Shown here piece by piece: positions 23,431 to 34,976 of a stretch of DNA of 64,000 bases (its first letter is position 1; each line of letters begins with the position of its first letter). The notes beneath the pieces are model-generated. The model made no database searches. It had not been told where the DNA came from and saw only the letters and a program-made list of their open reading frames with translations. The stretch comes from Vitellaria paradoxa (lineage: Eukaryota; Streptophyta; Magnoliopsida; Ericales; Sapotaceae): positions 22,089,508-22,153,507 of the forward strand of contig CM034236.1 of assembly GCA_019916065.1 (NCBI GenBank), given 5' to 3'. A program made the translations under genes and the position numbers.

Positions 23431-24596
23431 GTCGCTAAAGGCCTGCCTTTTTCTCTTTAATCCAATTGTAACTTTGATGCATGGTAAGGGATTTTGGCCG
23501 TCTAATGTTCCTATTGTTTGATGAGCACAAAAATTGCAAAATGAGCTGTTACTATTTTGTAAACAGAAATTATCAAAGTAAGAATTAAATATAAATTACG
23601 AAATAAAAATTTGTTACCCCAACCATAAAAAAAAATATTAAGCCGTTACTATTTTAAAGGTCAATAAAATAAATATATTATTAATTTATTTGAAAAACTA
23701 TGATACAAATAAAAAACAATTACCAACAAATTATCATAAAAAATTAACATGCAAGAAAAAACTATCATATTCTTTATAAATTATCATAGGCCGACTTAAA
23801 TAAAATTCTCACTGTAACTTCTGCATTACAAATCAATTATCATACGAGTTAATGCACAGCAAGAGAAAAAAATTACGACGAAACCGTTCAAATGGTGTGA
23901 CGAGAGACCTTTAGAATGAAACTCAATAGTGGCAAAGCCATTCGAATAGTTACGAAATGACTGTTCAAACAGATGACGACAGTAGCAAAAGGGTTCTAAC
24001 GGACATACTGGGGGTTTTCGAACAATCTTTCAGCCAAAAAAATTGATTAACAAATTTTTTTTCCCATTATAATTTGTTTTTGGCCCGAAACTCCAGCATG
24101 AAAAACATTGTTTGAACAAGCAATATGAAAATGTTATTTTTAATATTAACTCGGGGGTTTATACAAAAGAGTTAGTTCCTTTATTTTTATACCTTTCGAC
24201 AGTGCAAGCATCAGTGTAAGTAGGAAAATTCGGCAAGAGAAATAGTAGTAAACAAAACCAACTGATTATTTTATTATTAAAAAGTGAAGATAAGGTACTG
24301 CAACCATCAACATTGAGGAAAATAAAAAAGTACAGCATGCTAAAAACACACAAATAGAATGAAGCAACAGCCTAAGAGTAAGAGATGGTATCTACTACGG
24401 TGGAGGGTAGTTGTCTCACTGGCCGAGGAGGAAGTCAAGCCACTAGTTACTCATCCATTCACCCCATTGTTGTTGGTTATGAAGCATTTGATGCATCTCT
24501 GACTACATGACATCAATAAAATGACGCCAATAGTCCCTCAACATAGTAGCGTGCTCCTATTCCATGGACTATTGCTGGAATTGTCTCCACTCTTCA
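23431..24596. other. Arm spacer of the inverted duplication (left)
   Basis: AT-rich sequence matching 27640-28950 in reverse. It includes a cluster of boxes related to CCGTTCGAACGG (near 23882, 23939, 23961, 23991 and 24016). Confidence 0.6.
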
Positions 24597-25543
24597 TTAG
24601 CCACCACTCTTGTACGAAGCTGAGCATGAGAACGTCCATTCTATCAGAAATGTCTGCAGAAGAGCTACCCCCCGTGTCATCATTTCCCACCGCGTCTCCA
24701 TTTGTCTTCTTCTGTTTTTTTTTGCGACTTTGACCAGTTGAGTGTTTTTGTCAATGGGCTTCCCTTGGGGTAGCATCTTCTCATTATTGGCAATTTTAAT
24801 TCCATCTTGTCTGATACATTTGGTAACGAATAGCCCAAACGGGAGAGCAGCAGGGTTGTGAACATTTGCTTTGTTAGAGTTTAATACCTCTCCAATCAAC
24901 CGCGTGGCACATACTTCCTTCCTCGTCATGATGGTACCCAACAATATTGCCTGCTTTACCGTAAGGTCGGTGGTGCGTTTCTGCAAAATAAGACTAGATG
25001 TTGAGACAATATTCAGGATGCGGTACTCATCATTCAGGTCTTGTTGTGGGTATGTGGCCGTGGTCCATGGGTTGTTATTTTTGCTAATCAAAGGAACAAG
25101 GTCGGAGGTCTCATACTCATCTCGGTAATGGTACTTTGGATGTGATACCATTGGGAGTTCAAGGATGGTGGTGAAATGGTCAGGGCCAATCATGTAATCC
25201 TTCCCCTACAACTTAGAAGAAAGGTGCGGCTCATCGGGATAGAACTCAATATCCTTCAAATTTGAGTAAAACTCACGAACTAGTTCTTTACACACCTGGC
25301 CTCATTGGGTCAAAACGTTCGCCAGCCCCTTCGCTTAAGCTCACGAACAGTGGTGAATCAGTGTATGGCATAGTCATCGAAGTCAAGACAACGCTACACC
25401 ACCACTGCTTTCATACAGTAATAATCAGTATATTTTTTCTAGGCCTAGTCACCGGTAAATTTGTAATTATCCCACACTCCTTTTTTATTGCTTGAACCTT
25501 TTCTTACCTGTTGTTTGAAACACTTCATGATGGAGGAAGCCAT
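24597..25543 (-). pseudogene. Transposase_32-like (putative plant transposon protein), left-arm copy
   Basis: The likely original start is at 25543 (MASSIMK). Stops and frame changes follow, then a 198-codon open stretch from 25193 to 24597 with SLILQKRTTDL, RKEVCATRLIGEVLNSNKA and PFGLFVTKC. This matches the layout of the plant-only 'putative plant transposon protein' family (Pfam Transposase_32), whose biochemical role is not established. The assignment is from motif memory and is moderate. The right-arm copy at 26846-27640 is its inverted twin. Confidence 0.6.
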
Positions 25544-25940
25544 GTCCGAAATAAACAAAGGAAGAAAAGGGAAGAAAAACATAAATAATCATTAGTTAGA
25601 TGTTCACCATGTTATATGTGATGATTAGGTACCAAAAAAAAAAAACAAAAAAATCAAAAACTCTCTAGCATTAAATCTACTTTTGGGGAAAATTCTAAAA
25701 TTTTTCGGCTAGAAGTTCCAAAAAATAAGTATAGAGTTGAAAAAAAAGGGGTTAAACATGTACGGAGAAATCCATTGGAATGGATCAATCTGGGCGCAAA
25801 GGAGGGAGAGACTTGCATATACTCGTGCAAGCGCGAGAAAGAAAAACTCGTTCTAACAGTTGGAACAGTGGCGACTACAACAGATTCTTAAGCACGGAGC
25901 AATTGACGGAGGGGAAGAGGCAGAGGGAGTGATTGACAAA

Positions 25941-26439
25941 AGGGGAGAAGCCGGAAGGGCACTAGGAGCAGAGATCAATTGAGAGAGAATGTGAGAGGAG
26001 AGAAGGCGACGTGAGAAACTGAGGGTTCGTTCGCAGCTTTCATAAGCGGGCCATTTGAACGGATTTAAGGAAACTGTTCGAACGGATTTAAGTTTCACCG
26101 ACAATTCCAAGTGGCAAGGCCTCGAGAAGATGCATCTCTCCCTCTTGAGGGTGCTTTGTTTTCTATGCCATCGGTGGTATTCATTCGAATAGTTTAAATG
26201 AGGTCCACACCTAGGCTTCCTAAGGCCTCGTTAATGCTCGCATTAAGGGCTTCGATTGTCTAAACCATTTTTTTTCCTGTACCACTTAATTCCATTCGAA
26301 CGTTTAACTGACCTTCCGTTCGAACAAGTTCAAAAAAAGTACGTCAATGGTAATCATGTAGCAACTTAGGACTCCATGAACACGATTCCAAAAAAAATTT
26401 TTGATATTCGATTAACGTCCTTCCAGTTATGTGGTTTTT
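25941..26439. other. Centre of the inverted duplication
   Basis: A non-palindromic spacer between the arms. It carries at least four boxes of the GTTCGAAC type (26051, 26074, 26292 and 26316) and no gene. Confidence 0.6.
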
Positions 26440-26845
26440 GTTGAGGGATGTTGAAGTTTTTTTTCAACCGCTACCTCCGCCTCCTTACCTCCGTCAACTG
26501 TCTGTGCTTGAGAATCTGCCACAACCATCTCCGATCCAACCGTTAGAAAAGGTTTTTTTTTTCTCGCACCTACATAAATATACGTCTCCCTCCCTCCTTT
26601 GCACCCGGATTAATCCATTCCAAAGGATTTCTTCGTACATGTTTGACTTTTTTTTCCAACTCTATACCTTTTTTTGGAACTTCTACCCAAAAAAATTTGA
26701 GATTTTCCCCAAAAGTAGATCTAACACTAGAGAGTTTTGGATTTTTTTGGTTTTCTTTGGGTACCCAATCATTACATATGACACAGTGAACATCTGATTA
26801 TTTGTTTTTCCCCTTTTTTCTTCCCTTTTTTTTTTATTTTAGACA

Positions 26846-27640
26846 TGACTTCCTCCATCATGAAGCGTATCAAACAACTGGCAAAAAAGGGTTCAAGCAG
26901 CAAATTTTGAGCGTGAGATAATTACAAATTTATCGGTGACGAGGCTAAAAAAAAATAAACCGATCATTACCGTACAAAGGCTGTGGTGGTGGAGCGTTAT
27001 CTTGATTTCGATAACTACGCCATACACTGATTCACCACCATGCGAGAGCTTGAGCAAGGGGGTTGGCAGATATTCTTGACCCAGCAGGGCCAAGTGTGAG
27101 AAGAATTGGTTCGTGAGTTCTACTCAAATTTGAAGGATATTGAGTTCTATCCCGATGGGCTACACATTTCTTCCAAGCTGCAAGGGAAGAATTACATGAT
27201 CAGCCCCGACCATCCTTAAGCTCCCAGTAGTGCCACATCCACGGTACCATTATGTAGATGAGTATGAGACCTCTGACCTTGTCCATCTGATTAGCAAAAT
27301 AGTAACCCATGGACCACAGCCACGTACCCACAACAAGACCTGAAGGACGAGTACCACATCCTAAATATTGTCTCAGTATCCAGTCTTATTTCGCAGAAAC
27401 GCACCACCAACCTTATGGTAGGACGAGCAACATTGTTGGGTGCCATCATGACAGCGAAGGAAGTATGTGTCAGGCGGTTGATTGGGGAGGTAATAAACTC
27501 CCACAAAGCAAATGTTCACAACTTGGCTGCTCTCCTGTTTGGGTTATTTATTACCAAATGCGCCAGACAAGATGAAACTAAAATTCCAAATAATAAGAAG
27601 ATACTGCCCCAAAAAGAAGCCCATTGACAAAAATACTCAA
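26846..27640 (+). pseudogene. Transposase_32-like, right-arm copy
   Basis: The start MTSSIMKRIKQLAKKGSSSK at 26846 is followed by stops. Then come VREFYSNLKDIEFYPDGLHI (near 27110-27170), SSLISQKRTTNL (near 27385), KEVCVRRLIGEVINSHKA and LLFGLFITKC. 'VREFYxN' followed by a lysine/serine strand is typical of plant Transposase_32-like proteins. Several in-frame stops make it a pseudogene. The left-arm copy is its reverse-complement counterpart. Confidence 0.6.
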
Positions 27641-28949
27641 CTGGTCAAAGTCGCAAAAAGAGCAGAAGAAGACAGCTAGAGATGGCGGGATATAATGACA
27701 CATGGGGTAGCTCCTCTACCGACATTATGACAGAATGGGCGCCCTCACGCTTAGCTTCGAACAACAGCGGCATGCTAATGAGCACTGGAGACAATTCCAG
27801 AAGTAGTCCATGGAATAGGAGCACACAGTTACACAGAGTTAGAGGGACTACCTGCGTCATTCTATTGGCATCATGCAGTCGGAAATGCATCAAATGCTTC
27901 ATAACCAACAACAATGGGGAGACTGGATAAGTAGCCAGTGAGCTAGTTTCCCCCGGGGCTAGTGGGAGAACTACCCTCCACCATTGTAGATACCACTCCC
28001 ACTCCTGGACCATCACTTCGTTCTGTTTATGTACCTTATCTTCACTTTTCAATAATAAAATCATCAATTGGTTTCACTTACTATTGTACCTCTTGCCGAA
28101 TTTTCCTAATTACACCGATACTTGCACTCTCGAAAGGCATAAAAATAAAGGACTAAGTCTTCTGTATAAACCACCAAGGTTAATATTTGACTCTGCTAAA
28201 AACAACACTTTCATATTACTCGTTCAAACAACATTTTTCCTGCTGGAGTTTTGGGCCAAAAACAAATTGCAAGGAAAAAAAAATTGTTAATGAAACCTTT
28301 TTTGGCTAACAAACTGTTTGAATGCCTTCAGTATGTCCGTTGGAACCCTTTCGCTACTGTCGTCATCCGTTTGAACAATCATTTCGTAACCATTCAAACG
28401 ATTTTGCCAATGTCGAGTTTCATTCTAACGGCCTCTCGTCGCATTGTTCAAATGGTTTCGTCATAATTCTTTTCTCTTACTGTGTCTTAACTTGTATGAT
28501 AATTGATTTGTTATGCAAAAGTTACAACGAGAATTTTAAAATAAATTTAACTCGGCTTATAATAATTTATAAGGAATATGATAGTTTTTACTTATATGAT
28601 AATTTATTGGTAATTATTTTTTATTTGTATCATATTTTTCAAATAAATTAATAAAATATTTATTTTATCGACTTTAAAACAGTAATTGCTTAATATTTTT
28701 TTATAGTTGGGGTGAAAAAATTTTTTATTTTGTAATTTATGTTTAATTCTTCTTTTGATAATCTCTGCCTACAAAATAATAACAACTTATTTTACAATTT
28801 TCGTGCTCGTCAAACATTGGGAACACCGGAGGGCCAAAATCTCTTACCACGCATCAAAGTTACAATTGGACTAAAGAGAAAAAAGCACGCCTTTAGCGAC
28901 GAGGTCGCCTATTATACGTAACCATCCTACAATTCTATCGCATCTTTTG
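27641..28949. other. Arm spacer of the inverted duplication (right)
   Basis: AT-rich sequence matching the left spacer in reverse. It again clusters CCGTTCGAACGG-like boxes (28312, 28337, 28367, 28391 and 28446). No gene. Confidence 0.6.
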
Positions 28950-30212
28950 TCCATTGCTCGATCACCTTACAAATCTTCAATATCTATCTCCTCAGACTCG
29001 GCATAAATTTTGCATCATCAAGCTCAGCAGCTTGTACAAACGATGACACTTTGTCTAGCAACGTGGGAATTGCTTTAAGGCCTATATCATCTGCCCTTCC
29101 GTGCTTGAGTATGAAACTGTGAAAGGCCATTAAACAACCAACGATGTCAACCTAGATCCAATATTCGTAAGACGGCATAACCTGTAATATAGCCCAACAG
29201 TTTTTCCAAACACCGAAAGTTCATTTGATCACACTCCATAATGCGGAGTGGATTTCGCTAAAACATTCTTAGGGATTTCTTGGGTCGCTACCACTCTGGA
29301 ATTGCCGCATATGCATCCAATCCCACTTGTACAGTGCGAGAAACTCTTTCGTGTTTGGATAGCCAAAAAAATTTGAGGCATGATAATTTGTGAAAGTAAT
29401 ACAAGCTAGTCGATGGACATAGTCATTTATTTGGATGCCTAGCGTAGTTAGAGGAGGTACCTCCAATTGGTTGTGGGAACTCTTCGTTCGGATTAGATAT
29501 CACTTTTTTTTAAAAACGACTGCCATGCATACTCTCCTCCCATCCGCAAGAGACAAATATGAAATGCCTGTCAAAATCGCAAACAGCAAGGATATTTTGT
29601 GTAAAGTCACCCTTCCTACAGTAGAAGGCAAGTTGTTTGTTAGAGGGGGCACGCAAGTTACTTGAGTGCCATCCAAAACACCAATACAATCCTACAACCA
29701 TATTAACAGAGAAAATAAGGTTTCTACATGAAAACATACATAACAATGGATACATATGGGTGAAATTCGTACTGCAAAGGGCAAGTACCAAGAATTGCTA
29801 GGAATGTGCAAATGTGCCAGGGTTTGTTCAAGGTTCGGCTTAATGTACTCCCGAAATAGATGCTTGACAGCTGATAACACCATGCAAAAAGTGCCGGGAT
29901 ATAGTCTCACCAGAGTATTAGAGACGCTCTTAGAGTTGCCTGTTCAACATGTTATTCACCAATGTCTGTAAAAAAATAGCAACTCTCCTCAATAGGTAAA
30001 GTAGCATTAGACAGTTGACCAAGACCATACTTCATTGTAAATTCCTCGCACAACATCATTAAAACATATTTATTTACCAAGCACACCTCGTACAAACGAC
30101 GCGGGTGGCTCTCTAAAAGTTCATAGACTCGCAGTTGACCAAGTAGGGCGGACGTGTGGCACGACTGCTTATATAAGAAGGACGAGTAATACTAATAGGC
30201 TAGTGCAGCCAT
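28950..30212 (-). pseudogene. PIF/Harbinger transposase, right-arm copy
   Basis: Reading leftwards from about 30212 the N-terminal part has LLESHPRRLYEVC and LSNATLPIEESVAIFLQTL. Then come SGETISRH, a split region, TQNILAVCDFDRHFIF (near 29575) and a strand equivalent to the second Asp. V-I-K-stop-T-F-G-V-W-K near 29235 is where V-I-E-R is expected. The Glu is lost (Lys) and the Arg codon is TGA, as in the left copy, and there are more stops. It extends further at the N-terminus than the left copy, showing what that copy lost. Confidence 0.85.
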
Positions 30213-30689
30213 GGATGCAACACTACTATTGGTAAAGATCTCATCCTGCACCAGACCTCCAACAACATTGAATATTGCTGAATTGTTGTTCCCATCCTTT
30301 GCCATGCTTAGAATCTGGATATCATTCCACAGCAAACATGTGACAAAAGCAACAAATAGGATTAGCGAATTATCACGTATATCGTTTTCACAAATAAAAA
30401 AAAATGGATAACTATCATGCTGGTGAACATCGCCTTGCGATTTTCTGAAGGCAATGACACTCAAAGGGCCAGTAGAAGCAGCCACCAATAATGGAAATTA
30501 AAAGTCTCATCGACTACAAGCGTGCAATCTGAGATAAAATATCCGTGGATAAAAATTAAACAGTCTCTGTGATATGAATGATAAAAAACAAAACAATAGG
30601 AAAAGTTAGATGTTCTACTACTGAGGGGAGAACAAGCCTCGAAATGCGTCTTCTGACGCCGGTGGAGTGCAGTAGGGGGTATGGGGAAA

Positions 30690-32000
30690 AACCAGAGGGA
30701 GAGTGCTGCATCTGTTCATGCTTGCGTTGTTGGTGCAACAACCACCGCATCTTATGATCATGATCGCGTTGTGACATGAATGCCTGCATCTGTTCATGCT
30801 TGCGTTGTTGGTGCAACAACCACCGCATCTTATGATCATGATCGCTCTGCGACATGAATGCCTCCTGGTTGATTGCCGTGGAGAATAAGTCTACAACAAA
30901 TAGTTACAACTCAGAGTGGCTATCGAGTGCTTTCATGGCCAACAATTTGGCAACACAATCATGCATTAAATTCCCACGAGAATCCCAAACAAGTCTGATC
31001 GCATCGCTCCTCCCCCGCATAGCGTCCGCCATATCAGCAATGGATTCTCTCATCCATGCCGTGCAGCTTCAGCAACGTCTCGAACCACTATACCCATCGT
31101 CCATTTCGTTACACATGCCCCTCTACCTCCTGACCCCTCCTAAACCTATCCCAGCTGCCCCTTCCGCTTGCATGTTTGGCTCAACCATAGGAGGGGCGTC
31201 GCCAGAGGCAACAAGCTCTACCTAGCCTTGTATTCCTAAACCTTGGCCAACCTTAGGTGCAGCAGGTCTAGCGGATGGAGTCCAATGCCGCTCTCTTGTT
31301 GTGGTAGTACCTCCAAAAATGTTCCCCATCAAATCCGCATGATCCGATCCCCAGTCTCTGAATTTCATGACTTAGGGGGTTACTCCGAAGAAAGCCACAA
31401 ACAAAAATACCAAGAGTGATAAGCATCAATATAAGAATACAAACAATTATTTTAAAAAATAATTGAAGTAACAACAACTAAGAAGCTCAATATGTCACCG
31501 TAACACACCTATTGCTACGAGGCCCACCACCAGTCAAGCGCATTCCATGTATTTGTCTCATAATTCCACTCCATTCTGATTACTCTTGAGTGAGGGTTTT
31601 TCAAGTCCATCCATGCCCCCCAATCTTCACCCAATTGTACAATCCGACTCCTTACTTAGGCTAAGGTGAGGGATTGAAATGTTATGCCGTTGAAATCCAT
31701 TACAAGTTGATTGTAACAGGCTCAGGATAAACTATCACCTCTCCTATATCCATTGTCTATAAGGGATGCTATAATTGTCAATAGGACTCTTGTTTGGTAA
31801 AAATCCCCATTTGGCCTTAGTTTTCTCACCTTGCCTTTGCCTTCGGGATCCAGTGGCAATATTATTATCAATATTTTGGAATTCATCTAAAGGTGGGTGG
31901 AGAGTCTAAGGAATCCATAACAAAACTAATGGAACATATAAAAAATATAAACACACTAACAGATGAGTGCATCCCATGTAATGTTCAGCTTGTTGGGGGA
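30690..32000 (-). pseudogene. Harbinger ORF1 (Myb/SANT-like) remnant
   Basis: The N-terminal part (about 31960-31530) has broken segments suggesting the trihelix-type Myb/SANT-like domain of Harbinger accessory proteins, including LGEDWGAWMDLKNP and a final WN-LDWWW cluster. The C-terminal part (31070-30690) reads MRESIADMADAMRGRSDAIR, then VVDLFSTAINQEAFMSQ and HKMRWLLHQQ, the usual ORF1 tail. In autonomous Harbingers ORF1 binds DNA and is needed with the transposase. Stops and frameshifts are many. The order ORF1 then transposase, both - strand, fits one element with its right end at 32955. Confidence 0.55.
30700..30855. repeat. 78-bp in-frame tandem duplication in ORF1
   Basis: Two units encode a 26-residue block including HDHKMRWLLHQQRKHEQMQ. 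The unit length is divisible by three, so the duplication kept the frame. Confidence 0.85.
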
Positions 32001-32879
32001 GAAAAAAATTGGGTAGTCGAAGTCATTCAACGTTATCATATTACTCTGAATTCGTAATTGAAAAGAAAAAATAATAATTAACAAGTTGTTAAAAATAAGC
32101 AATTAACAAATGCAGTATAAATGCGACGCAAAGTAGGCAAACGGACCATCATGTACAAAGACATGCAATCCATTGGAACGACTCAAAAATAACCGTTCCA
32201 ACAGTTTTGGCACTGCTCATACGATTTGAACGGATCCCTCAACGATCGTTCGAACGGATCTAAAGAAATTTAGGGATCCTAACCCAAGGTGCAGCCAAAT
32301 TGACGCACCACAAACAATGACCCAAATATTGACGTAAGAAACCACCACCCAACTTGAAAATAGACGCTACCAACAACACCAAAAACATTCATAAAAGACA
32401 ACTGGGTTTTGAAAGAGAGGGCAAGAAATCCCCAACCTGTGAATCCATCATTGTCTGAAGAGCTCACAACCATGGCAAACGAAAATATATAACAAAAATG
32501 GAAAGAGATGGGAACAAATACCTCCAAGCACGTGGGAGATGACCAAGTGGGTCTCTCTAACGGTGGGTCTTCGCCAGAGAAAGTATCGTCTCCCAATGGT
32601 TGTAGATCGTCTTCTTCGGCCTCTCTTGGTTAAGACTTGTAGCCAATAGGGGGAGCTCTTCCTCATTTCTTCTTGGTTGCTTCCTTTGATTGATGAAAGG
32701 GAGTCCTTGAGAATCTTGTAGGTAGAGAGGACTGCTATAGCTAGGGGGTGTGAAACGGTATCGTTTTAGGCTGCCATCGCTCTGCAACTCTAAAAAAGCA
32801 AAAATTTTTTTGAATCTGTTCGAACGGTTGTGAATCCGTTCAAACGGTTGTGCACTGTTCATCTCCAAAAAATATATTT

Positions 32880-32955
32880 TTATGACTGAGTGCCAAACGC
32901 CAAAAAGTTACCCAAACCACGTTTTTTATTGTTTTTGGGCAGTCCAAATGCCCCC
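32880..32955 (-). repeat. Harbinger terminal inverted repeat (right end)
   Basis: The - strand reads GGGGGCATTTGGACTGCCC inwards from 32955, after a TTA trinucleotide, with actttttggcgttt about 60 bp inside. The same subterminal text occurs in the MITE at 11367. No matching left terminus is present; it is presumably lost at the Copia-A junction. Confidence 0.65.
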
Positions 32956-33096
32956 TAATTGTTAGAAGATACCCATTAATTGGTAACAATATAACATGTC
33001 AGGACACCTTTCAACTCAAAAGCTTAAGACTATGAGTACAGGACCCACACTATTGCTATATTAACCACACACTCATCTCTTAACTTTCTAATGTGG

Positions 33097-34976
33097 TGAT
33101 GTGAAACAAGAAAGAAAATTTAGCAAAGAGAGAAGAAAATAGCCAACAAAGAGAAGAAAATAGTCAGGGAGAGAAGAAATAACCAGGGAGAGAGAGAAGA
33201 ACACAATGGAGGAGAGGAGAAAACAACTCACAAGCTGTATTTTTATCCAAATATTCAACCATTACTTGCAAGCAACATATGCAGCCTTTAAATAGAAAAT
33301 ACGAAAACAAACCAAAAGACACATCCTAGGAAAAACCATCCTAGGGCAGACCAAAAGACAATTTAAGGGGAATGTATTATTCAAGAGGAATGTATAATTC
33401 AAGGGGAATATATTATTCAAGGGGAATGCACCTATTAAATGCTTGATGTCCCATCAATTCTCCAAGGTGGGAAGAAACTCGACTCCATCGAGTTAAAAAG
33501 CAAGCACTTCTTCCCTCAATCACTGAGCCACGAACAAAACGGGTGTGCAAGCTTCTCCTAAAGTTCATGCATACAGGCAATGGGTGGTTGAAACTTGTTG
33601 TCCCCACCAATTTTCTCAGGGTAAAAGGAGGTTAACGCCGTAAATATATCTTGTGGACCTTGAAAGAATTCCATTGGACCAAACTACAGAAGTGGCATGA
33701 CTACAGAGAGGACAAAGTCAATAGTAGTATCATAGGTTTGAAACATACTGCTCAACTCAAGGCGTGGGACAATACAAGCAGGGACCTCAATGATGCAATT
33801 GGAAATATTTGTGTTGACAGGACAAATGGCCTCAGTAGTCGCAACAACTTCATAAATGGTGGAATACGACACGGCATCACATCAACTAATTTGTTTACGA
33901 TTTGGTCATCAATCTCACCATCTGAAAAATAGAAGTCATCTAAACCATAACTTCTAAGCCATCCTCATCAATCTCTGTTGCGTAGTCCTCAATAGCGAAA
34001 GCGTTAGTTGAATAATTGGTTGTCACGTGATCAAATTCCTTTGCCTTGAAACATTGCAATGCTTCTATATGGGTCCCCTTGATTTTATTGTTCACTAGTA
34101 AGGCACTAGAAAATGGAGGATCTAACGACACTTTAGGCTTGAAGGAGGGAGTGTAATCTCAACTATCATTACTCAAGTTAACGTGGTTCCAAGTGTGGGA
34201 CTTATCCAATGAACTAAGGGATCTTTTAATTTTATCCAATCTAATACTTATGTTTTGCTATGAGTTCTATGTAAAAATCATTTCACTTTGAATAGCCATT
34301 AGTTGATTTTGTACCTCTAGCAATGATGAAATAAGTTGATTCGGCATCATCTTTGAAAGTGTCTTGGATGTGTTAAGACAGTACTAGACTATCCTACCAT
34401 GTTTGGAAACTCACTGAGGCATCGTTGGAACTTTGCTAGCCAGTCACTAGAGTCGCTAGAGAGGTCACCTGACTACGGTGGTGACCGTGGAGGGCTTCGC
34501 CAGAGTTTATTTTGGGTGAAAATGTAGATGTGCACTGGAGGACCTTCATTGATTGCGTGGTTCTAGAGCTTCGAAGAGCAAAGTGATTTAAGATCTCAGT
34601 TCTGGATTTTAGTTTTGAATAGTGATGGATTGTATTTTTTTTTTTTTTTTTTACAACCAAGTTTAGCTCTAATATCAATTTGACGTGAAACAAGAAAGAG
34701 AATTTAGAAAAGAGAGAAGAAAATAGCCGAGTAGAAAATAAATATAGACAGAAGAACGCAATGGGGGAGAGGAGAAAACGACTCACTAGTTATATTTTTA
34801 TCCAAATATTCAACCATTACGTATAAGTAATAAATACAATCTTTTAAATAGAAAATACAAAAACAAAACAACAGACACATCTTATGGAAGACCATCCTAA
34901 GAGAGACCAAAAGACAATTTAAACGAAATGTATTATTCAAGGGGAATGCACTTATTAAATGCCTGATGTTCCATCA
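33097..34976 (-). mobile_element. Old non-autonomous LTR retrotransposon (TGATG...CATCA family)
   Basis: Direct repeats at 33097-33456 and 34681-34976 share long stretches but differ by indels (360 against 296 bp). A primer-like site (TTGATATTAGAGC on the - strand, complement about 34665-34677) sets the orientation. Flanks TGTGG and TGTTG are a decayed target duplication. The 1.2-kb interior has no recognisable gag or pol. LTR ends and body resemble the element at 3365, so both belong to one lineage. Confidence 0.75.

Larger units (their letters stand above)
22314..30000. repeat. Large inverted duplication (arms about 3.6 kb, spacer about 0.5 kb)
   Basis: The left arm (22314 to about 25940) is matched as reverse complement by the right arm (about 26440 to 30000), at roughly 75-85% by eye. 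Each arm carries, from outside in, a Harbinger transposase pseudogene, a shared AT-rich spacer (about 23500-24130 and 28200-28740) and a Transposase_32-like pseudogene. Matching text runs through coding and non-coding parts, so this is a duplicated block and not two unrelated insertions. The left arm starts abruptly at the Copia-A/Copia-B junction. The right arm continues outwards into ORF1 and a terminal repeat ending at 32955. Confidence 0.85.

Noticed and set aside
24597..25193. Reading the 198-codon frame as an intact host gene
   Set aside because: Its inverted twin at 26846-27640, its missing upstream part and its place beside a transposase show it is a piece of a transposon gene.
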